Positions 1 through 13,434 of a stretch of 64,000 nucleotides of DNA are shown here, one piece after another. Position 1 is the stretch's first letter, and each line of letters opens with the position of its first letter. The notes under the pieces were generated by a model. That model did not search any database. It saw nothing but the letters and a program-made list of their open reading frames with translations, and had not been told where the DNA came from. Made by a program: the position numbers and the translations under genes. This DNA comes from Dicaeum eximium (taxonomy: Eukaryota; Chordata; Aves; Passeriformes; Dicaeidae), in contig VWZP01008554.1 in NCBI GenBank assembly GCA_013396995.1, forward strand, positions 515,304-579,303, written 5' to 3'.

Positions 1-877
1 CTGCAGCACACAGAAAGGCACCACAGCTTTCCTCAGCTGTGGCCAGTGTGCCAGTCCAGTGCCAAGCAATTCCCAGAGGCCAGCAGGATGCTGGAATGTG
101 TTACTGAGGCAGCCCAGTTGTGAATTTCTCTAGGACAGACCTGGAGTGATAAAGTTGACTGTGCCAAGGAGAACCTGCAGTCCCAAAAGTATGTGAAAAA
201 TGAAGATTATAAGAAGGCAGAGAAACAGAGAAACGAGGCCTAAATGTACCAGCTTTGAGCACAGCCTGTTACCCAGCTGATGTGGAACAGAAGCTGCTGC
301 ACTATTTTTAAAATCTGGAAATGCAGACCTGGATTGAGCAACAGAATAAGGGGGGAAAGAAATGGTTCTCATGAGCTGAAGCTGGGTCTCTGCTCTCACC
401 TCTCTTCCTTCTGCAGGACCTGTTGGCCTCACCCTGACCCACCTCACCTGGGCAGGGCTTCAGAAAGCTTCTCCCTGTTTCCCTCAGGATTTCACCTCAG
501 GGGTGCCCAGGGCTGCCTGCACCTCCTCCTGTGGAAATGGTGCTCCAAAACAAGAGCTGGTGCTTTGCTCTGAGGAAAGCAGGGAGAAGATTCAGCTTTT
601 CAGCCCAGGATTTCAGCAGATTCAGCTCCACTGTCTCTCCTCCCTGCCCTTCCCTCATATTTGGGCAGTTCCAGCTGAAGGGAGCCAGGAGCTGAGGGAA
701 TTGCTGTTGGAAAACTGTTCAGGAGCCCTGGCTGGAGGAGCAGCTGCAGCACAGGCTGGCACCAGGCACTGCCCCTGGGTTGGGGCACTCAGCCCCAGCC
801 CAGGAAGGTGCAGATTAGACCCTTTATTTAGGATGCTGGTGCTAATCAGGAAAGCACATCTGCTAAGCAAGCAGTTT

Positions 878-1015
878 GGGATGTCAGCAGGATGGGGTGT
901 CAGTAGGGTGGGATGTCAGCAGGGTGGGATGTCAGCAGGATGGGGTGTCAGCAGGGTGGGATGTCAGCAGGGTGGGATGTCAGCAGTTTGGGATGTCAGC
1001 AGGATGGGGTATCAT
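878..1015. repeat. 16-bp minisatellite, about 8.5 copies
   Basis: The unit is GGGATGTCAGCAGGAT, with variants GGGGTGTCAG at the start and GGGT or GTTT at the end. Eight full units run from 878 to about 1005, followed by a partial copy. Two unit types are interspersed rather than blocked, which fits unequal exchange. It lies in non-coding DNA. Confidence 0.92.
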
Positions 1016-1484
1016 GGCCTGCTGGATCCCACTGCAGGTTTGTGGGGGTGGTTTCCCCTCCAACCACTCCAGGGCCAGGCTGAACTTGCTCCCCCCTGGT
1101 CTCCAGGTGCCTGGACCAACTTCTCCTCTCTGGCTCTTTTCCAGGATGGATCCAGGAGAATTACATCCCTCTGCCTGGGGACAGCTCACTGCCACCAGGA
1201 CATCATCCTTGGTCATTCCACAGACTGGAGATAAAACCACCACCCTGCAACGCCCACCTTTCTCCCACCTGCCCCCAGGAACAGGGCAGAGCCTGTAATG
1301 AGCTTTGCTCTCCTGCCAGTGCAGGCCCTGGGGAGTGCTGTCCAGTTCCAGCCCCACAGAGGGACCCACAGCAATCCAGGGGATCCAGGAGGCATCTTCC
1401 TACATTAAAAAATACTTTTCCTACATGCAGAAAGCCTCCCCTTGCACTGTCTTGCTGAGTAAACTACACTCTATAGCACTCCCA

Positions 1485-1580
1485 GGCACATGGTGTGAAT
1501 TTTGGGACTGTGCAGGGCCAGGAGTTGGGCTCCATGATCCTTGTGGGTCCCTTCCAATTCAGGAATTTTGTGACTATCAA
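1485..1580 (+). mobile_element. CR1 LINE 3'-end fragment
   Basis: The stretch from 'caggcacatggtgtga' through 'gggccaggagttggg' to 'gtgggtcccttccaa' matches the 3' tail typical of avian CR1 elements as I know them. A second copy of the same tail lies at about 61747-61912. It is heavily truncated and has no coding capacity. Confidence 0.7.
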
Positions 1581-2864
1581 ATCTGTATTTTGGACAAGCT
1601 TGATCTCTTCCATTTCATTGTGAGCACATGCACCCCTCCTGTAAATCTGGAGCTCCACCAGCTCCAAAGCATTAAATCTGCCCCATGGAGGACACCCCAG
1701 GGTTTCACCCTCACTTCAGGGTGGGTTTCTGCCTGCCCTGAGCCCAGCAGAGCTGCCACAGGAGACAAATTTATTCCACTTCTGGCCAGCTCTGCTTGGT
1801 GCCCATTCAGCACAGACAGCAGATGGTTAAAGAAATGTTTTCTGCACAAGGCACTGCCTTGAGGTGCTCTTTTGAGTTCCAGCCCTTTCCCCAGTGCCCA
1901 GCCTGGGGATTATGGGGAGCAGATCCCTCATTGCTCTTGCTCTGAAGCCTCCCTTTGCACAGCTGGGGTGCAGCTGCCAGCTCAGGGGGACCTTGGCTCC
2001 AAAACACAAACCTGGGAGGCTGAGGGCAGGAGATGACCCAGGAGTTTGTCACAGGCCCAACAGATGTGATGGACAGAGCCAAGCACGGCCCCAGAGGCAG
2101 CAGAAACATGCAGGGATGGAAGGTGATTTGATACAAAGCGGTTTGTGCATCCCCCAGGGAATCCTCTCTCCCCTTCACTGCCCATTTCTGGGGAGGAATC
2201 GGGAGCAAAGCTCGCTGCAGCCCCTGCTCAGGCAGCAGCCCTGCTCCCCCAGCCATGATCTGGTTTTCCTGCAGATGAAGGATGCTCCTGGCCCTCCTCA
2301 CACACCTCCCAGCCCAGGCTGAGCACGTGTGGGACGCTGAGCTCAGCTGGGGCCTCCGAACGCTGCCAGGGAGCTCCAATAAAACGGGATAACAGCAACT
2401 GGAGGGTGAATTAAACGCATGAATCACTTCCTCTCCTGGCTTTTCCTGCTCCTGTTGTTTCTCCTATCCCCTTGGTTGAAGCTCAGTGAGAACACCCATT
2501 TCCTGTGCCCCTCTCTCTGCAGTGAACACCAAGGGGGTGGTTTTTGTCTCATCCTTTCCAGCTGACAAGCACAGAGCGGTGCCAACGCTGCCAAGGCCAT
2601 TTCTCCATCATGTGGCAAAGCAGAGCCCTTGGGTGGCTTTAGCAGGGCCCCCAGGAGGCAGCTCCAGCTGCCATCCAAACCTCACCTGCCTGTCCTGACC
2701 CAGCCTGGGGCTCTCTCCATCTCCTGTACACAGCTCATGCTCTTTGTGCAGCCTTCACGTTCCTGAAGGATGGGGGCACGAGCACCCCAAGACCTCTGAG
2801 CACCTTACAGCTCTCCCTGGATGAGGCTGGGCACAGCCTTCAAGGGTACCAGACAGCCCACTCC

Positions 2865-2960
2865 TTTTGGGGAAAAAAACCCAAAAGAGCATTTCCCCAA
2901 AAAAAGGCCATTTCCCCCCAAAAAGGCCATTTACCCCAAAAAAGGCCATTTCCCCCCACC
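2865..2960. repeat. tandem repeat of about 20 bp, A/C-rich
   Basis: Four imperfect copies of a unit close to CCAAAAAAGGCCATTTCCCC are seen, preceded by a diverged G4A7 start. The unit has homopurine-homopyrimidine runs, so length slippage is likely. Confidence 0.8.
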
Positions 2961-4834
2961 CTGGGAACAACCCTGCCAGCCCAGCCTGTAATTAGGACCA
3001 GCAGAGAGCTCAGGCAGCCCTGGGGGGGTCTGGTCCCCCCACCCTGGTGGCACATGGCAGCACCAAGGTCCCTTCCCCAGCTCCCTTCCCTTTATCTCAG
3101 CTGCAACACCGACTGCTCCAGCTCAGAGCTAATCACTCCCTGCAAGGAGATGCTGCCAGAGAAAGGAGCCAAGAGGAACACCCCGAAACAGCAGAATGCC
3201 TGGCAGGCACAGACAGTGCCAGGACATCTTGCTACAGCTGAAAGGCAGATGGATGCAGCCACCACCGCCCAGAGTCCCCATTAAAAGCCTCTGCCCACAG
3301 CCTGGGGAAGCAGCACAGCAGGGGAAGGCTTTGGCACCAGCTTTTCCTCCCACTTTGGGACTCCTGGGCTGTCCCTCCTCGCTTGGCTGCCAAGGGAAAG
3401 GATGCAGAGCAAAGCAGAGCTTGCAAAAGCCCTAAGCCAGGCTCTGGTGGGGCCATGAGGCACCAAGGCTGCAAAGTCCTTTTGGGTTATCAGGGAGCCA
3501 CGGCAAAGGTGCAGGAGCCCAGGAGAGACAGAGCCCTGCTCATCCCAGCGCCAGGAACTGCCTCAGGAACCTCTGCTGCAGGTCTGGGGGGCTCCAGTGC
3601 AAGCCTGGCAGGGCACTGAGGGTTTGTGATGGCAGAGGAAGCTGCAGGTCCCTGTGCCAGCACTGCTCAGGCAGAGAACAGGGACGAGGCACCGGATCAA
3701 CGCCCCTGGCACCGATGGTGCTGCAGGGAGAGATGCAGCTCTGGGCAGGGCTTGCTCAGGTCAAACACTTCAGGTCACTTCAGTGCACCTGGGAGGACAA
3801 GGTTTTCAACCCTGGGAGCACTCCAGAGCACAACTCTGAGTTCCCACGCTGAATAATCACCTTTTATCTGCCATCTGAGACGGCTGAGCATTGAAGCACT
3901 GCAATTTCCTAGTGGGGAAAAATGTTTTGTCAGCTGAAGGAAGACTAAATTGGTGCAGTCGGAATTTTCATCCACCTCCCCTCAACGTGTGCTCCTCCTG
4001 TTCCCCCCCCACAAGGCAGTCTGAAGGCTTCCAGCACCTCAGGTGCCAAACACAACAGTTCCTGCCATGATCCATAAATAGCTTTAGAAAAAATTCCCAA
4101 ATTCTCAGCTGCAATGAGGGGGTCACACCATGGTGCCAGAAAAATCCTGTCACAGCAGACATAACCTCCATCTCTAAGAAAGGTCAAAGGAACAGCAGAA
4201 TAGTTCCATTACAGCAACAAAAGCAGATTTAATCATAAAAGGATGGTTTCACGAGTCCCTGGGAGATCCCACAAAACAGACACCGATGCTTCTGTGTTCC
4301 AAACACTTCCCAAGCTGCAGGGAGTTTACAAAAGGAATTCCAAGAAAGAATTTCAGCCCCATGGGAGACAGGGAGGAAGGGACCAGGACAGGCTGAGGGG
4401 TGTCTGCAGGGATCTCAGCCATGAAAAGAGCGGGGATTCAGGAGCCAGCAGTGCTGGGATGAGAGCTGGGAGCTCAGAGTGGTTCTGCCTTCTCCACTGC
4501 AACAAAAACCAACAGAAACAGCCCTGAATTCATCCCAAAGCACAATGAATTTAGAACAACAGACAGATATCTCCTTGCTGTTTGCTGGTTTGTTTGGTTT
4601 TTTTTCCTTTATATACAAACACAATTAACCTGCAGGATTCATCAGCACACAGCTAATTGAGAGCGAGGACCCGAGGGAGCTGCCCACAGAACAAGCAGCA
4701 CACACAGCAAAGAGCATCCACACTGCCTGGGGATGGGATAAAACATCCCCCAGGGTGGGGTTTCCTGCTGGTTTTCCACAGGGGTGTTTGCCCAGGGTTG
4801 CAAGATGTGTCTAGGGGTTTGTATCCTATTGCCA

Positions 4835-5542
4835 TTTGTTAGAGGTGGGGCAGTTATCTTCTGTCCATTGGGCCACCTGTTCAAACCAGGTGGGGCAGGT
4901 TTCCTTATCTCTTCCACTACCCATCCTCCCTCCAGGAGATATCCTCTGTTCATGGGCCACTGAGTGTCACTGCATGGCTGATAAAATTCCATCATCCCAC
5001 TGGGAGAAGCTCTGCCCAGGGGGAGGAGCCAAGCATTCCTACCTGGATATAATCTGAGATTGGAACACCACAGGCAGCCTTTTCCCACTGCATTCCCAGA
5101 GGAGCAGCCTTTCCCCACTGCATTCCCAGAGGAAGACCAGGCCCATCTACACCAGCACTGGACCTTCAGAGGAAAACTCCCTCCTTGTACAGGATCACTG
5201 CTCCAGCAGAACCACATCTGTCACTGCAGGAGGAGCAGCCACCATTGAATGGGACTGCCACCAACACCCTGACCCACAGGCTGTCAGCTCCTGTCACAGC
5301 CTGTCAGCTCCTGCTCTGAGTCTGGCAATGTTGTTGGTTTTTTTTCTTTCTTTTTGTACTATTGCATTTGTATTTCTTTTTATTTTTCCTAATAAATAAC
5401 TGTTATTCCTACTCCCATATCTTTGCCTGAGAGCTCCTTAATTCCAAAATCATAATAATTTGGAGGGAGGGAATTTACATTCTCCATTTCCAGGGAGGCC
5501 CCTGCCTTCCTTGGCAGACACACATCTTTTCAAACCAAGACA
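4835..5542 (+). mobile_element. probable solo LTR of an avian endogenous retrovirus
   Basis: The element carries a TATA-like 'gatataa' near 5046, a T-rich tract, then 'cctaataaataactg' near 5389, which supplies a polyadenylation signal. It then runs through 'catatctttgcctgagagc' (a plausible R/U5 border) to a 3' end near 'aaaccaagaca'. This layout and the wording are familiar from LTRs repeated in songbird genomes. No gag, pol or env frame adjoins it, so it is a solo LTR or a fragment. The 5' border is uncertain: candidates near 4807 or 4838, with no clear target-site duplication seen. Inside it, about 30 bp are duplicated at 5072-5133. Confidence 0.6.
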
Positions 5543-8500
5543 GGGTCCCATCAACAAGCTGCTGCCCAGGGGCTCAGGAGTCCATACCAAGGGCTTGGCT
5601 CTTCAGTCAGATCAGAGAGAAATCGAGGAGATGTGAGTCCCTCCCAGCCAGGGAAGGTTTTGCTGGCTTTGCAGAGGGCTGGGATAAGGAAGGGGTTTGC
5701 CTTTCCTGGATGAAGCACTGGCCATCTCCAGGGGTGTACAGGAGCTTGAGGGCAGGGAGCTGGATTCCCTCAAGGCCCACATTTGGGGTCAGGGATCCAT
5801 TCAGCCCCTCTTTGTACACAGAGGATCACCAGGCAAAGCCCAAACCTGCCACCTCTCCACGTTCCTGGAGCTCCAGGAGCTGCCCATCCCACCCCAGACC
5901 CTGGGATGAGGAAAGCAGATCTTCCCAGATATTTCTGGAGGGAAGTTCACTCTGCCCAGCAGCCAAGAAAAGTGACTGCAAATCAAACCCACTGCAACTG
6001 CTGCCAGCAAGGAGAATTGTTCAGGGGGGAAAGGGATGGGGTAGTGACCCACTGCCTTCCATCCCCTTCCCTGTGCTCAAACCTCCCCAGAAAGGCACAA
6101 ACATCCCCATTTTGCCTAATTACATCCTATGCCATCACCAGAGGCCTTAAACCCCCCTAATGAGAACGAGTTGCTTCTATTTGCAGCATCACTGAGACAG
6201 TCCCCAGCCACATGTGGGGCAATGCCATCACCTCTGGTGACCCTCCCAGCTCTCAGAGCCCGCAGATGTGGTGGCAGAGCACAGACAAGCTCATTTTTAT
6301 TTCAGAGCCCTCCATAGTCTTCTCTTTCCAGACTTTTTTACCACCTGAGCTCAGAATTAGTTGGGGCTTTAAGCACCCACAGCTCTCTGCAGCAAGCACC
6401 ACACAGCTCCACGAATCTGGATCCTGCTGCTTCCAGCTGAAGCCGCTTAGACTTCACACAAAATCCAAAATCGAGTCACTCCCACACCCCCTTTCTGAGT
6501 CACTGGTGATTTTACAGAGAAATGGCTTCAGGTACTCCCCAGACCTCCTCTTCCCTCACCTCAGAAAGTATCCAGCAGGGAAGCTGATGGCAGCAGGAAT
6601 CTCCAGCATCGTGGCCCAGAGAGGAATGGATCTGGCAAGGAGAGCTGTCCCAAACCTCCTCTGCCTGCCAGAAAGAGGCAGGATGGGGCCTGGAGCACTC
6701 CTGATCCCCTTCCAGGAGCGCAGCAGCAATTTCCAGGCAGCAGAGCAGCTACCAATGCTGACAGTCATCTCCCAGCTGGGCCAAGTGCTCCAGGCCATTC
6801 CTCAAGTCCCTTGGAGCAGAGCTCTCCCCAGGGGGAGGTAAAGCAGGATGAGAACGAGGAGCCAGGAGTGACAGCTCCTGGAAGAGGATGTTTTACAGCT
6901 CGAGCCAGGCAATGAGAAAATCATTCATCTCCACCAGCTCGTTCAGCATCCAGGAGGTTTTTATTTTATTAGTTTGGAGATGGCAGAGGGTGAGTTATTG
7001 ATCAGAGATGCTGCTGAACAATTAAAGTGAACGCTGCAGCTGGATGCTCACAGGACATCTGGGCAGGGGAGAGCCAGAGTGCAGAGGGGAGAGTGATGCC
7101 TTGTGCAGGCTGACCCAGGGCAGAGGCTGGGCAGAGCTACAGAATAAATAGGGATTTATTAAAAGGATTTCCTCCATGGATCCACCTTGGGCAGCACAAG
7201 AGCCCAGCCAGGGCTGCACCCAAGATGAACCAAAATGGGCACAAAATGGACACCGGGCACGGCTCTGGCACTTTGATCAGTTCTGCTCCGTTTGCATCTT
7301 GGAGTTCATTGTCCAATTCCAGCTTTAGCCCATCCAGTCCCATCCTTCTTGTTTTTCTCTCTTCAGCCCACGTTGTTTGTGCTCTTGGGCCTGAGATTTG
7401 GATCATCTGTCCTTGGTCCCCAGCTGGAGAAGGAATTGTTTTGTCTCCCTGCTCTGTGCACAGAGCTCACCATCCCATAATATGAAGCCCAGACCCACAC
7501 ACTAAAGCAGCACAGAATCTGAAAAATATAAAAGCCAAAACCTGAGGCATCAAGAAGAGCAGCCTGGAGTGCAATGCCAGGAGGTGCCTTTGGAGGCATT
7601 CAGAGCAGGGCAGGAGCCCGGTACTGCTGCCAGTGGGACATCCCAAAGGCTGAGGGGTGCTGAGGCACAGCAGGAGCAGAGGGGACAGCACAGAACACCA
7701 GCACTCATCCACAGGGTCCTCCTCACCCGAACCTCCCTCTGGTCCATCCCAAGTGCGCAGCTGCAGACCGCTTCCATTTAAAAAAAGGAGAAGGAGGTTC
7801 CAAACAGACAGCAAATCCATGCTCTGGTGCCAGCAGAGCAGATTCTCTGCTCCAACATGGTCCTGACCTGAGCTCAGCCCCCAGCCCAGGAAAAAAGGCC
7901 AAACAACACCAAGACTTGACAACTCTGTGCATAAATCCCACACTTCTGGTCCAACTGCAGCATAGGAATCCCTCCAAGGGGAGAGGGTCCCTGAGCACGG
8001 GGCCAGGAGCAGCTGAGGGTGGGTTGGGGCCAGGTGATGGGCGTGAAGTTGGGCAGAGATGGAGGATTCCCTCACCCCAAGTGACCAGGTGTGTGCACAG
8101 CAAGGAAAGCCCCGAGGAAATGCTGAGTTCAGCTGCTGTGGGACGACGAGGAGGCGAAACCAAAAAGAGCCTGTGCAGCAAAGCCAAAACTCTCTGGGAG
8201 GGGCTGGAAGCACCCCTGGGTCACCCCAGCAGTGCCTGGCTCCGCAGCCTCCTGTGGAGCAGCTCCGTGGGCAGGAGCCCCATCTGCCGGCTTGGCCACC
8301 TGGATGCACATCCCAGCTCCGCAGGGCCAGGGGAAATCTCCCAGGCACACGGCGGGGATGCTCCAAGGCAAACAAGTCCACATCCAGCCCTGCTTCCCCT
8401 GCACATTCCAACAGAAAAGCAGCTTCACCAGGTCACTAAAACCTTTACCATCTGCAAAAATCCCCTGCTGTCAAGCAGTCACAGCCAAGCTGTGGGCTGC

Positions 8501-11500
8501 TTTGCTCCTCACACACAGGAGCACAGAGATGCAGCAGTAATATTGTACCCATCACCTGCAGCAGGGTGGGAGTCAGCCCCCAGAGCCCGAGGAACAAAGC
8601 CCCTGCTGACAGCAGCAGAGAAGGTAGGCTGGGAAAACCAAGGGCTGCTGCCAGGGGATCAGAAATACTAAATATTTACACAGCCTGCCATCAGCCCCCA
8701 GGCAAGGCAACTCTGCAATTTGAGAATTAAAACGTGCAGCCAGCATAACAATTTTTGCCTCACTAAAAGTGCAAGAAAATTACTTAAACATGCCCAGCAG
8801 AGGGAATTAAACTCAGCCAGGACAAAGGGAGCCAAGTGCTTAAGCAGTGCAAAGAACAATCCCAGCTCCTGGGGGTTTGGTGGGGTTTAGTGGTCAGGAG
8901 GTATCAGTGCTCACAAAACACAAAGGCACTTCTCACCCACCACCACAACAGAGCAAGGACTGGGGTGGGAAAATACCCAAATTCTGTCAGCAGCGTCAAA
9001 GAAGTTCCCAAGGAAGAAATATCCCCTTCCCTGAGGGCTGCAGGAGAGCAAGGAGGGCAGTGCTGCTTCAGCCTGATCCACACCCCTGCCTCCATGCACC
9101 AGGCAGGGCCAAAGGGGAGCTCAGAGGAACAGAACAGCCCAACCTCCCCCAAAGAGCCAAACTGGGAACTAAGAGCCCTGAGCTGAGCTCAAATGCAGCC
9201 TTTGGTACAGGGTGTGGGTGGGATGCCCAGGTGAGGCCCAGCTTTGCAGGTGAAGAGAGGTGAGAGCAATGTCCCCTCTCCCAGGTGCCACTGAGGACTG
9301 TGATGCTCCCAGGTGAGCCACTGCAGTAAATCCTGTCACCCTGGGGACAGTGATGGGGGACAGGACAAGGACCCTGCCAGGAATGGCACAAAGCCACCCT
9401 GTCCACGCCCACCCTCTTAGCACCTTGCACCTCCAGAAGGAATTGCCATTGCCTCCTGTAGGAAGGCAGGGAAGGCACTGCAAGGCAGGAAGCCATCCCA
9501 GTGCCTTCCCCTCTCCCAGCCAGCACATCTGCCCCAGCAGGGCTGGGGGTTGCTGGTGTTTGTGCTCTGCCTTGGCTTGGCTTCATCTCGGAGCCTCTTT
9601 CATGTCAGGCCGCCCCACAAGAAGCTGACACCCTCCACTGCTGGCCCCAGGGAATTATCCCTGCCAAGGCTTTGAGGACGTGCAGGGGGTCTGGAGAAGA
9701 TCCAGGCAGCACCGGCTCTGGAACAGCCACACTCTGTCCCAGCCCAGCAGCCCTGTGCCAAGTGCAGGCTGGGGGTGCCTTGTGGTGTCCTTACAAGTGC
9801 ATAAAGGAAGCCAAAGTCACAACCAGTCCTCTCTCCCCCACCCCCCCTTTTTTTTTNCTCCTAACCCAGCCAAGAGAGCAGGTTCAGCAGCTCCCTGGAA
9901 AAACCTGGCAATCCCCACGGGATGAAACGCAGTCACACAGCGCTGAGGTGCAGATGGGCACTTCAGGGGTGCGATGGCACGTTTGGGTCTGTCCCACCTC
10001 CTCTAGACTGGGGCCCAGGACTCCACGGGACAGTCACAGAGAGCAGACGGCATCACATTGCAGAGGCAGATTTTCCCTGGCAAGCTACTGCCAGCTTCCA
10101 CGAGAGGGCTTTGCTGCACAAGGAAAGGAAAGGAGAGGAGCTCAGCCTCCTCTCATTTCAATTTACAACCCGCTTCCAATTAGATCCTGCTTTTTCCCCA
10201 CCTCCCAGCCAGGGCTTAGCAGGCACCAGCAGCACACAGCCACCAAGGATTACACCCAAAGGTGACATTCATGTGTTAATGATGGTATTGACACTTTTTG
10301 TCACTGAAGCCTCTCTTCCCACGGGGAGCTGCATCCCAGGGTGGCCACAGCTGAGCCCAGCTTTCCCAGGGGACTCTGGCTTACTAAAGCACGGACCCAG
10401 CCTTCGGCACCCACTTGCACAACAAGCTGGCCGCTGCGTTTGGAGAGGCACCGGGCTGTCACCGCAAGCCCTCCCAGCAGAGCCGGGCGCTTTGAAGCAC
10501 ATCTGCTGATGGATGGGCAGTGCCCGTGTTCCCGGCGATAAGCACCACTGGCTGCCACCGTGGGAACTCGCAGGGCAGAGGAGGAGCAGGAGAGAGCATG
10601 ATGAGTCTTCTGCCCCCGGCGCGGCCGAAAGAATTCAGCCTGATTTCCGTGCACACTCCTGCTGGTCCCGAGCAGGAGCCTGAATCACGGCGCAGATACG
10701 TGTAGGGACAAGTCGCAGGCCAGCGGCTCCGGGAAATGACAGAGGCACGTTGCACCTGGCCTGGCCAGCCCTGAGCGTGTCCTTACAGACACCAACCCTT
10801 ATCTGAACAGATGCAGCTGCGTTTGGGTAGATGAAGAGCTCCCAGATCCCTGAACCTCAAACAAATCCCCAAACCTGTGAGCTCCGGGGTGGGACAGCCG
10901 CTTAACCTCACGGGGGTTGAGGTCCATGAGGGCAAAGCCTGGCTCATCCCTTGCCAGGCTCTCTCCGGGCTGGCTGGAGGGCAGGAACCACACAGCATCT
11001 CTCAAGGTCACTCCAGCCTCCTCCAGCCTCTAAGGCGCGGCCGGGCGGGCAGGAGCCGCGGGGGGATGCTCCGGCTGCTTTTGCCAAGCGGCTGCTTCCT
11101 CCCCCCAGGCTGTGCTGGAAAAGAGCCCCGGAGCCAGGCTGGGCTGAGCACAGGCCAAGCTCAGCTCCCCCTGCCCCCGGCGCTCCGGAGCTTCTCCACA
11201 GCCGGGAGAGACACGGCCAGCTCCGCACCGGCTCCAGAGACTGCCACGGGCACAAATCCGGGATTGCCGGGCTTCCTCTGGGAGCTGAGAGGGAAGGAGC
11301 GGCTGTGCCGGGACAGTGAGGCTCTGGGGTGACCTGGGAGGGGACTGACCTTGCCAGCATGGCAGGGCTGGGATCAGAGCCCGGCTCTGTGCTCGGCTCG
11401 CCAGGCAGCACAGCCACCCTCCCTTCCCAGGGAGGAGTCGTGGGGACACGAGAGGTGGCTCCTTCCTCCTGCCACTTGTCACCCTGTTTATTTTTAACAG

Positions 11501-12140
11501 CCTTCCCTCCTGAGAAGTGTCTGCTGGAGCTGCCGCAGGCACAGGCAGCCCTGTGGCACCGCTGTGAGCCCGGCGTGGCCGGTCCCTCCCCACCTGGCCA
11601 CTGCCCAGGGACATCACGTCACACTGAGCTGAGCCGAAGGCAAACGCTCGCTCCTTTGCTGTTTCCAGGAAGGGAATTTCAGTGAGCCCGGTGCAGGGAG
11701 CGCTGCCAGGGCCAAAGGGAGACAAGGTCAAGCACGAGGCATGTGTCACCCTGGCCACCTCCCTGCACATTGGCCCTTTAACACAAAACAACTCCTCCTG
11801 GAAAACCACAACAAGGACAAGGCTGGGAGAAATATAAACTGCAACCCTCTCACCAGTGCTGTCCTCTAAGGACGGAGCCACGCCCCGAGAAGGGATGGGA
11901 GAACACCATGAATATCCAGGGGGGTTTATACCCAGCTCCCTCCACCCAGTCTGTACATCCTGCTGACATTTCCAGCAAAGCCACAGGGCAGTGCAGGGAG
12001 TGGCACAGGCTGCAGGGTGCTGCCATGGCCCTTGCCAGGTGCCAGAGCTCGGAAGGCAAGTGTGACACAAGGAAATCCCTGCTTGAAAACACCAGACAGG
12101 GTTTTGCAACTCTCCCTGGCCACCCATGCCACACCACAGA
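5543..12140. other. intergenic region, no gene recognised
   Basis: No conserved protein or splice-consistent exon was found on either strand. A single ambiguous base stands at 9857, after a C-run and T-run. A 314-codon minus frame at 7467-8411 has no family resemblance and is treated as chance. The stretch near 6880-7020 is AT-richer than its surroundings and could be a conserved non-coding element, but nothing in the single sequence proves it. Confidence 0.55.
9841..9857. other. homopolymer run ending in an ambiguous base
   Basis: A run of C followed by nine T ends in a single N at 9857. This probably marks an assembly join or unresolved homopolymer, so local spacing cannot be trusted. Confidence 0.85.
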
Positions 12141-12146
12141 GGAGGG

Positions 12147-12315
12147 AATCTTAGAATAGTTTGGGCTGGAAGGGACTTTAAAAGATCCAATCGTCCTTCC
12201 CTCCATCTCAGGCTGCTCCAAGCCCCATCCAGCCTGGCCTTGGACACTTCCAGGGATAGGGCATCCACATCTTTCTCTGGGAAACCTGTTCCAAAGGACA
12301 GGAAGAAAAGCCACG
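12147..12315 (-). mobile_element. CR1 LINE 3'-end fragment, reverse orientation
   Basis: Text such as 'gggctggaagggacttta', 'ccatccagcctggccttgg' and 'acacttccagggat' is the antisense of the CR1 3' region. The fragment is about 170 bp and lies inside a long chance frame on the minus strand. Confidence 0.8.
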
Positions 12316-13387
12316 GTTCCCTCCCCTGTCCGTCCTTCCGTCCCTCCTGCCTTCCCATGGGAGTTGTGCCTTCCTCCGGATGCGGCTCCTCCCAGCCTCC
12401 CCCCTGTGTCAGGGGCTCGCGGGGTCAGCTCTGCCCTCCCCACACCCTTGTCCTCAGGGTTTTCCATCCTCTCAGCCCTGGGCCGGGGGCAAGTTTGGAC
12501 TCCAGGGGTTTCTCTCTCACCCCAGAGAGGTGAGGTGCCCCTCACAGGCTGCCCATTCCCACAGGACTGTAGATGCTTGTTGATGTTGCACTCTGACTGC
12601 TATAAAACCGCCCTGGGCCAGTTTTGGGCAAAAAACCGGTATCAATTCCTCCTGCCTTATAAAACAACAGTCCCATTGCCATGGAGATAGAGCACTGCAC
12701 TGCTCCCACTGCCTCCTTTCACCCAGTGGAGGCAAAGCAGGGATATTCGGTGCCCTCAGCACCGTGCCTTGGGGGCAAACCTGCCTCCTGCCCTGGCTCC
12801 CGGTTTGGCACGCACCAACACACACTGCCACCACCCGTGGTGGAGGGGAGCAGCCGGGATGGAGAACCACGTGTGCTGGCAAAGCCTGCACTGCTCGATG
12901 CCCAGGTTAGCAGGAATAAATCTGAGAAACTGAGTGGGACACGGCTGAAACTCCCTTTTTATCCCAGTGATGCTCCGGCCACGCTCCAGCTGGGACCCCG
13001 GCTGCACGAGGGACAGCGCCGGGGGGGACCCACCGCTGCTGTGTCACACTGCCAGCACCCTCTGCTGCTGCCAGGAAGGGGCTGAGGCCAGCAGACACCC
13101 ACAGGACCCCCACAGACCGAGCCTGGGGCGGCACTGCGGCTCCCATCTCTGCATCCCACTCTGGCCATGCTCCCCGCTTCCTGCTCTCTGTCCCTTTTCC
13201 TGCCTCTCCCAGCCCACCCTCCAGATTTCCGAGCGAGCCGTGTCCTTCCTGCCCTGCACAGCCGTCTGCTTCTCCATTTCCCTCCCTGTTCTCCGTTCCT
13301 CTGGCTTCCCTGCGCTCCGCCCGAGCCGGGACCGCAGCGCTCCGCTGGCAGGGTGGAGCCTGGCGCTTGCCAAAGCAAACAGCGCAC

Positions 13388-13434
13388 AAGGAGGAGGAGG
13401 AGGAGGAGGAGGAGGATGAGGAGGAGGAGGCGGC
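13388..13434. repeat. (GGA)n trinucleotide repeat
   Basis: Continuous GAG/GGA units, interrupted once by GATGAG, form a purine-only tract on the plus strand. Read in the minus frames it would give serine- or proline-rich chance peptides. Confidence 0.93.

Larger units (their letters stand above)
1..4800. other. intergenic region, no gene recognised
   Basis: No reading frame here resembles a known protein, and none is supported by splice sites that join in phase. The short frames on both strands look like chance frames in GC-rich bird DNA. The stretch holds a 16-bp minisatellite (878-1015), a CR1 scrap (about 1485-1580) and a short A-rich tandem repeat (about 2880-2960), described separately. 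I see nothing else I can name. Confidence 0.6.

Noticed and set aside
7467..8411. 314-codon minus-strand frame
   Set aside because: No family resemblance, no splice support, Cys/Trp-rich composition typical of chance frames in GC-rich DNA.
11030..12358. 442-codon minus-strand frame
   Set aside because: It runs through a CR1 fragment and low-complexity GC-rich sequence and has no recognisable domain.
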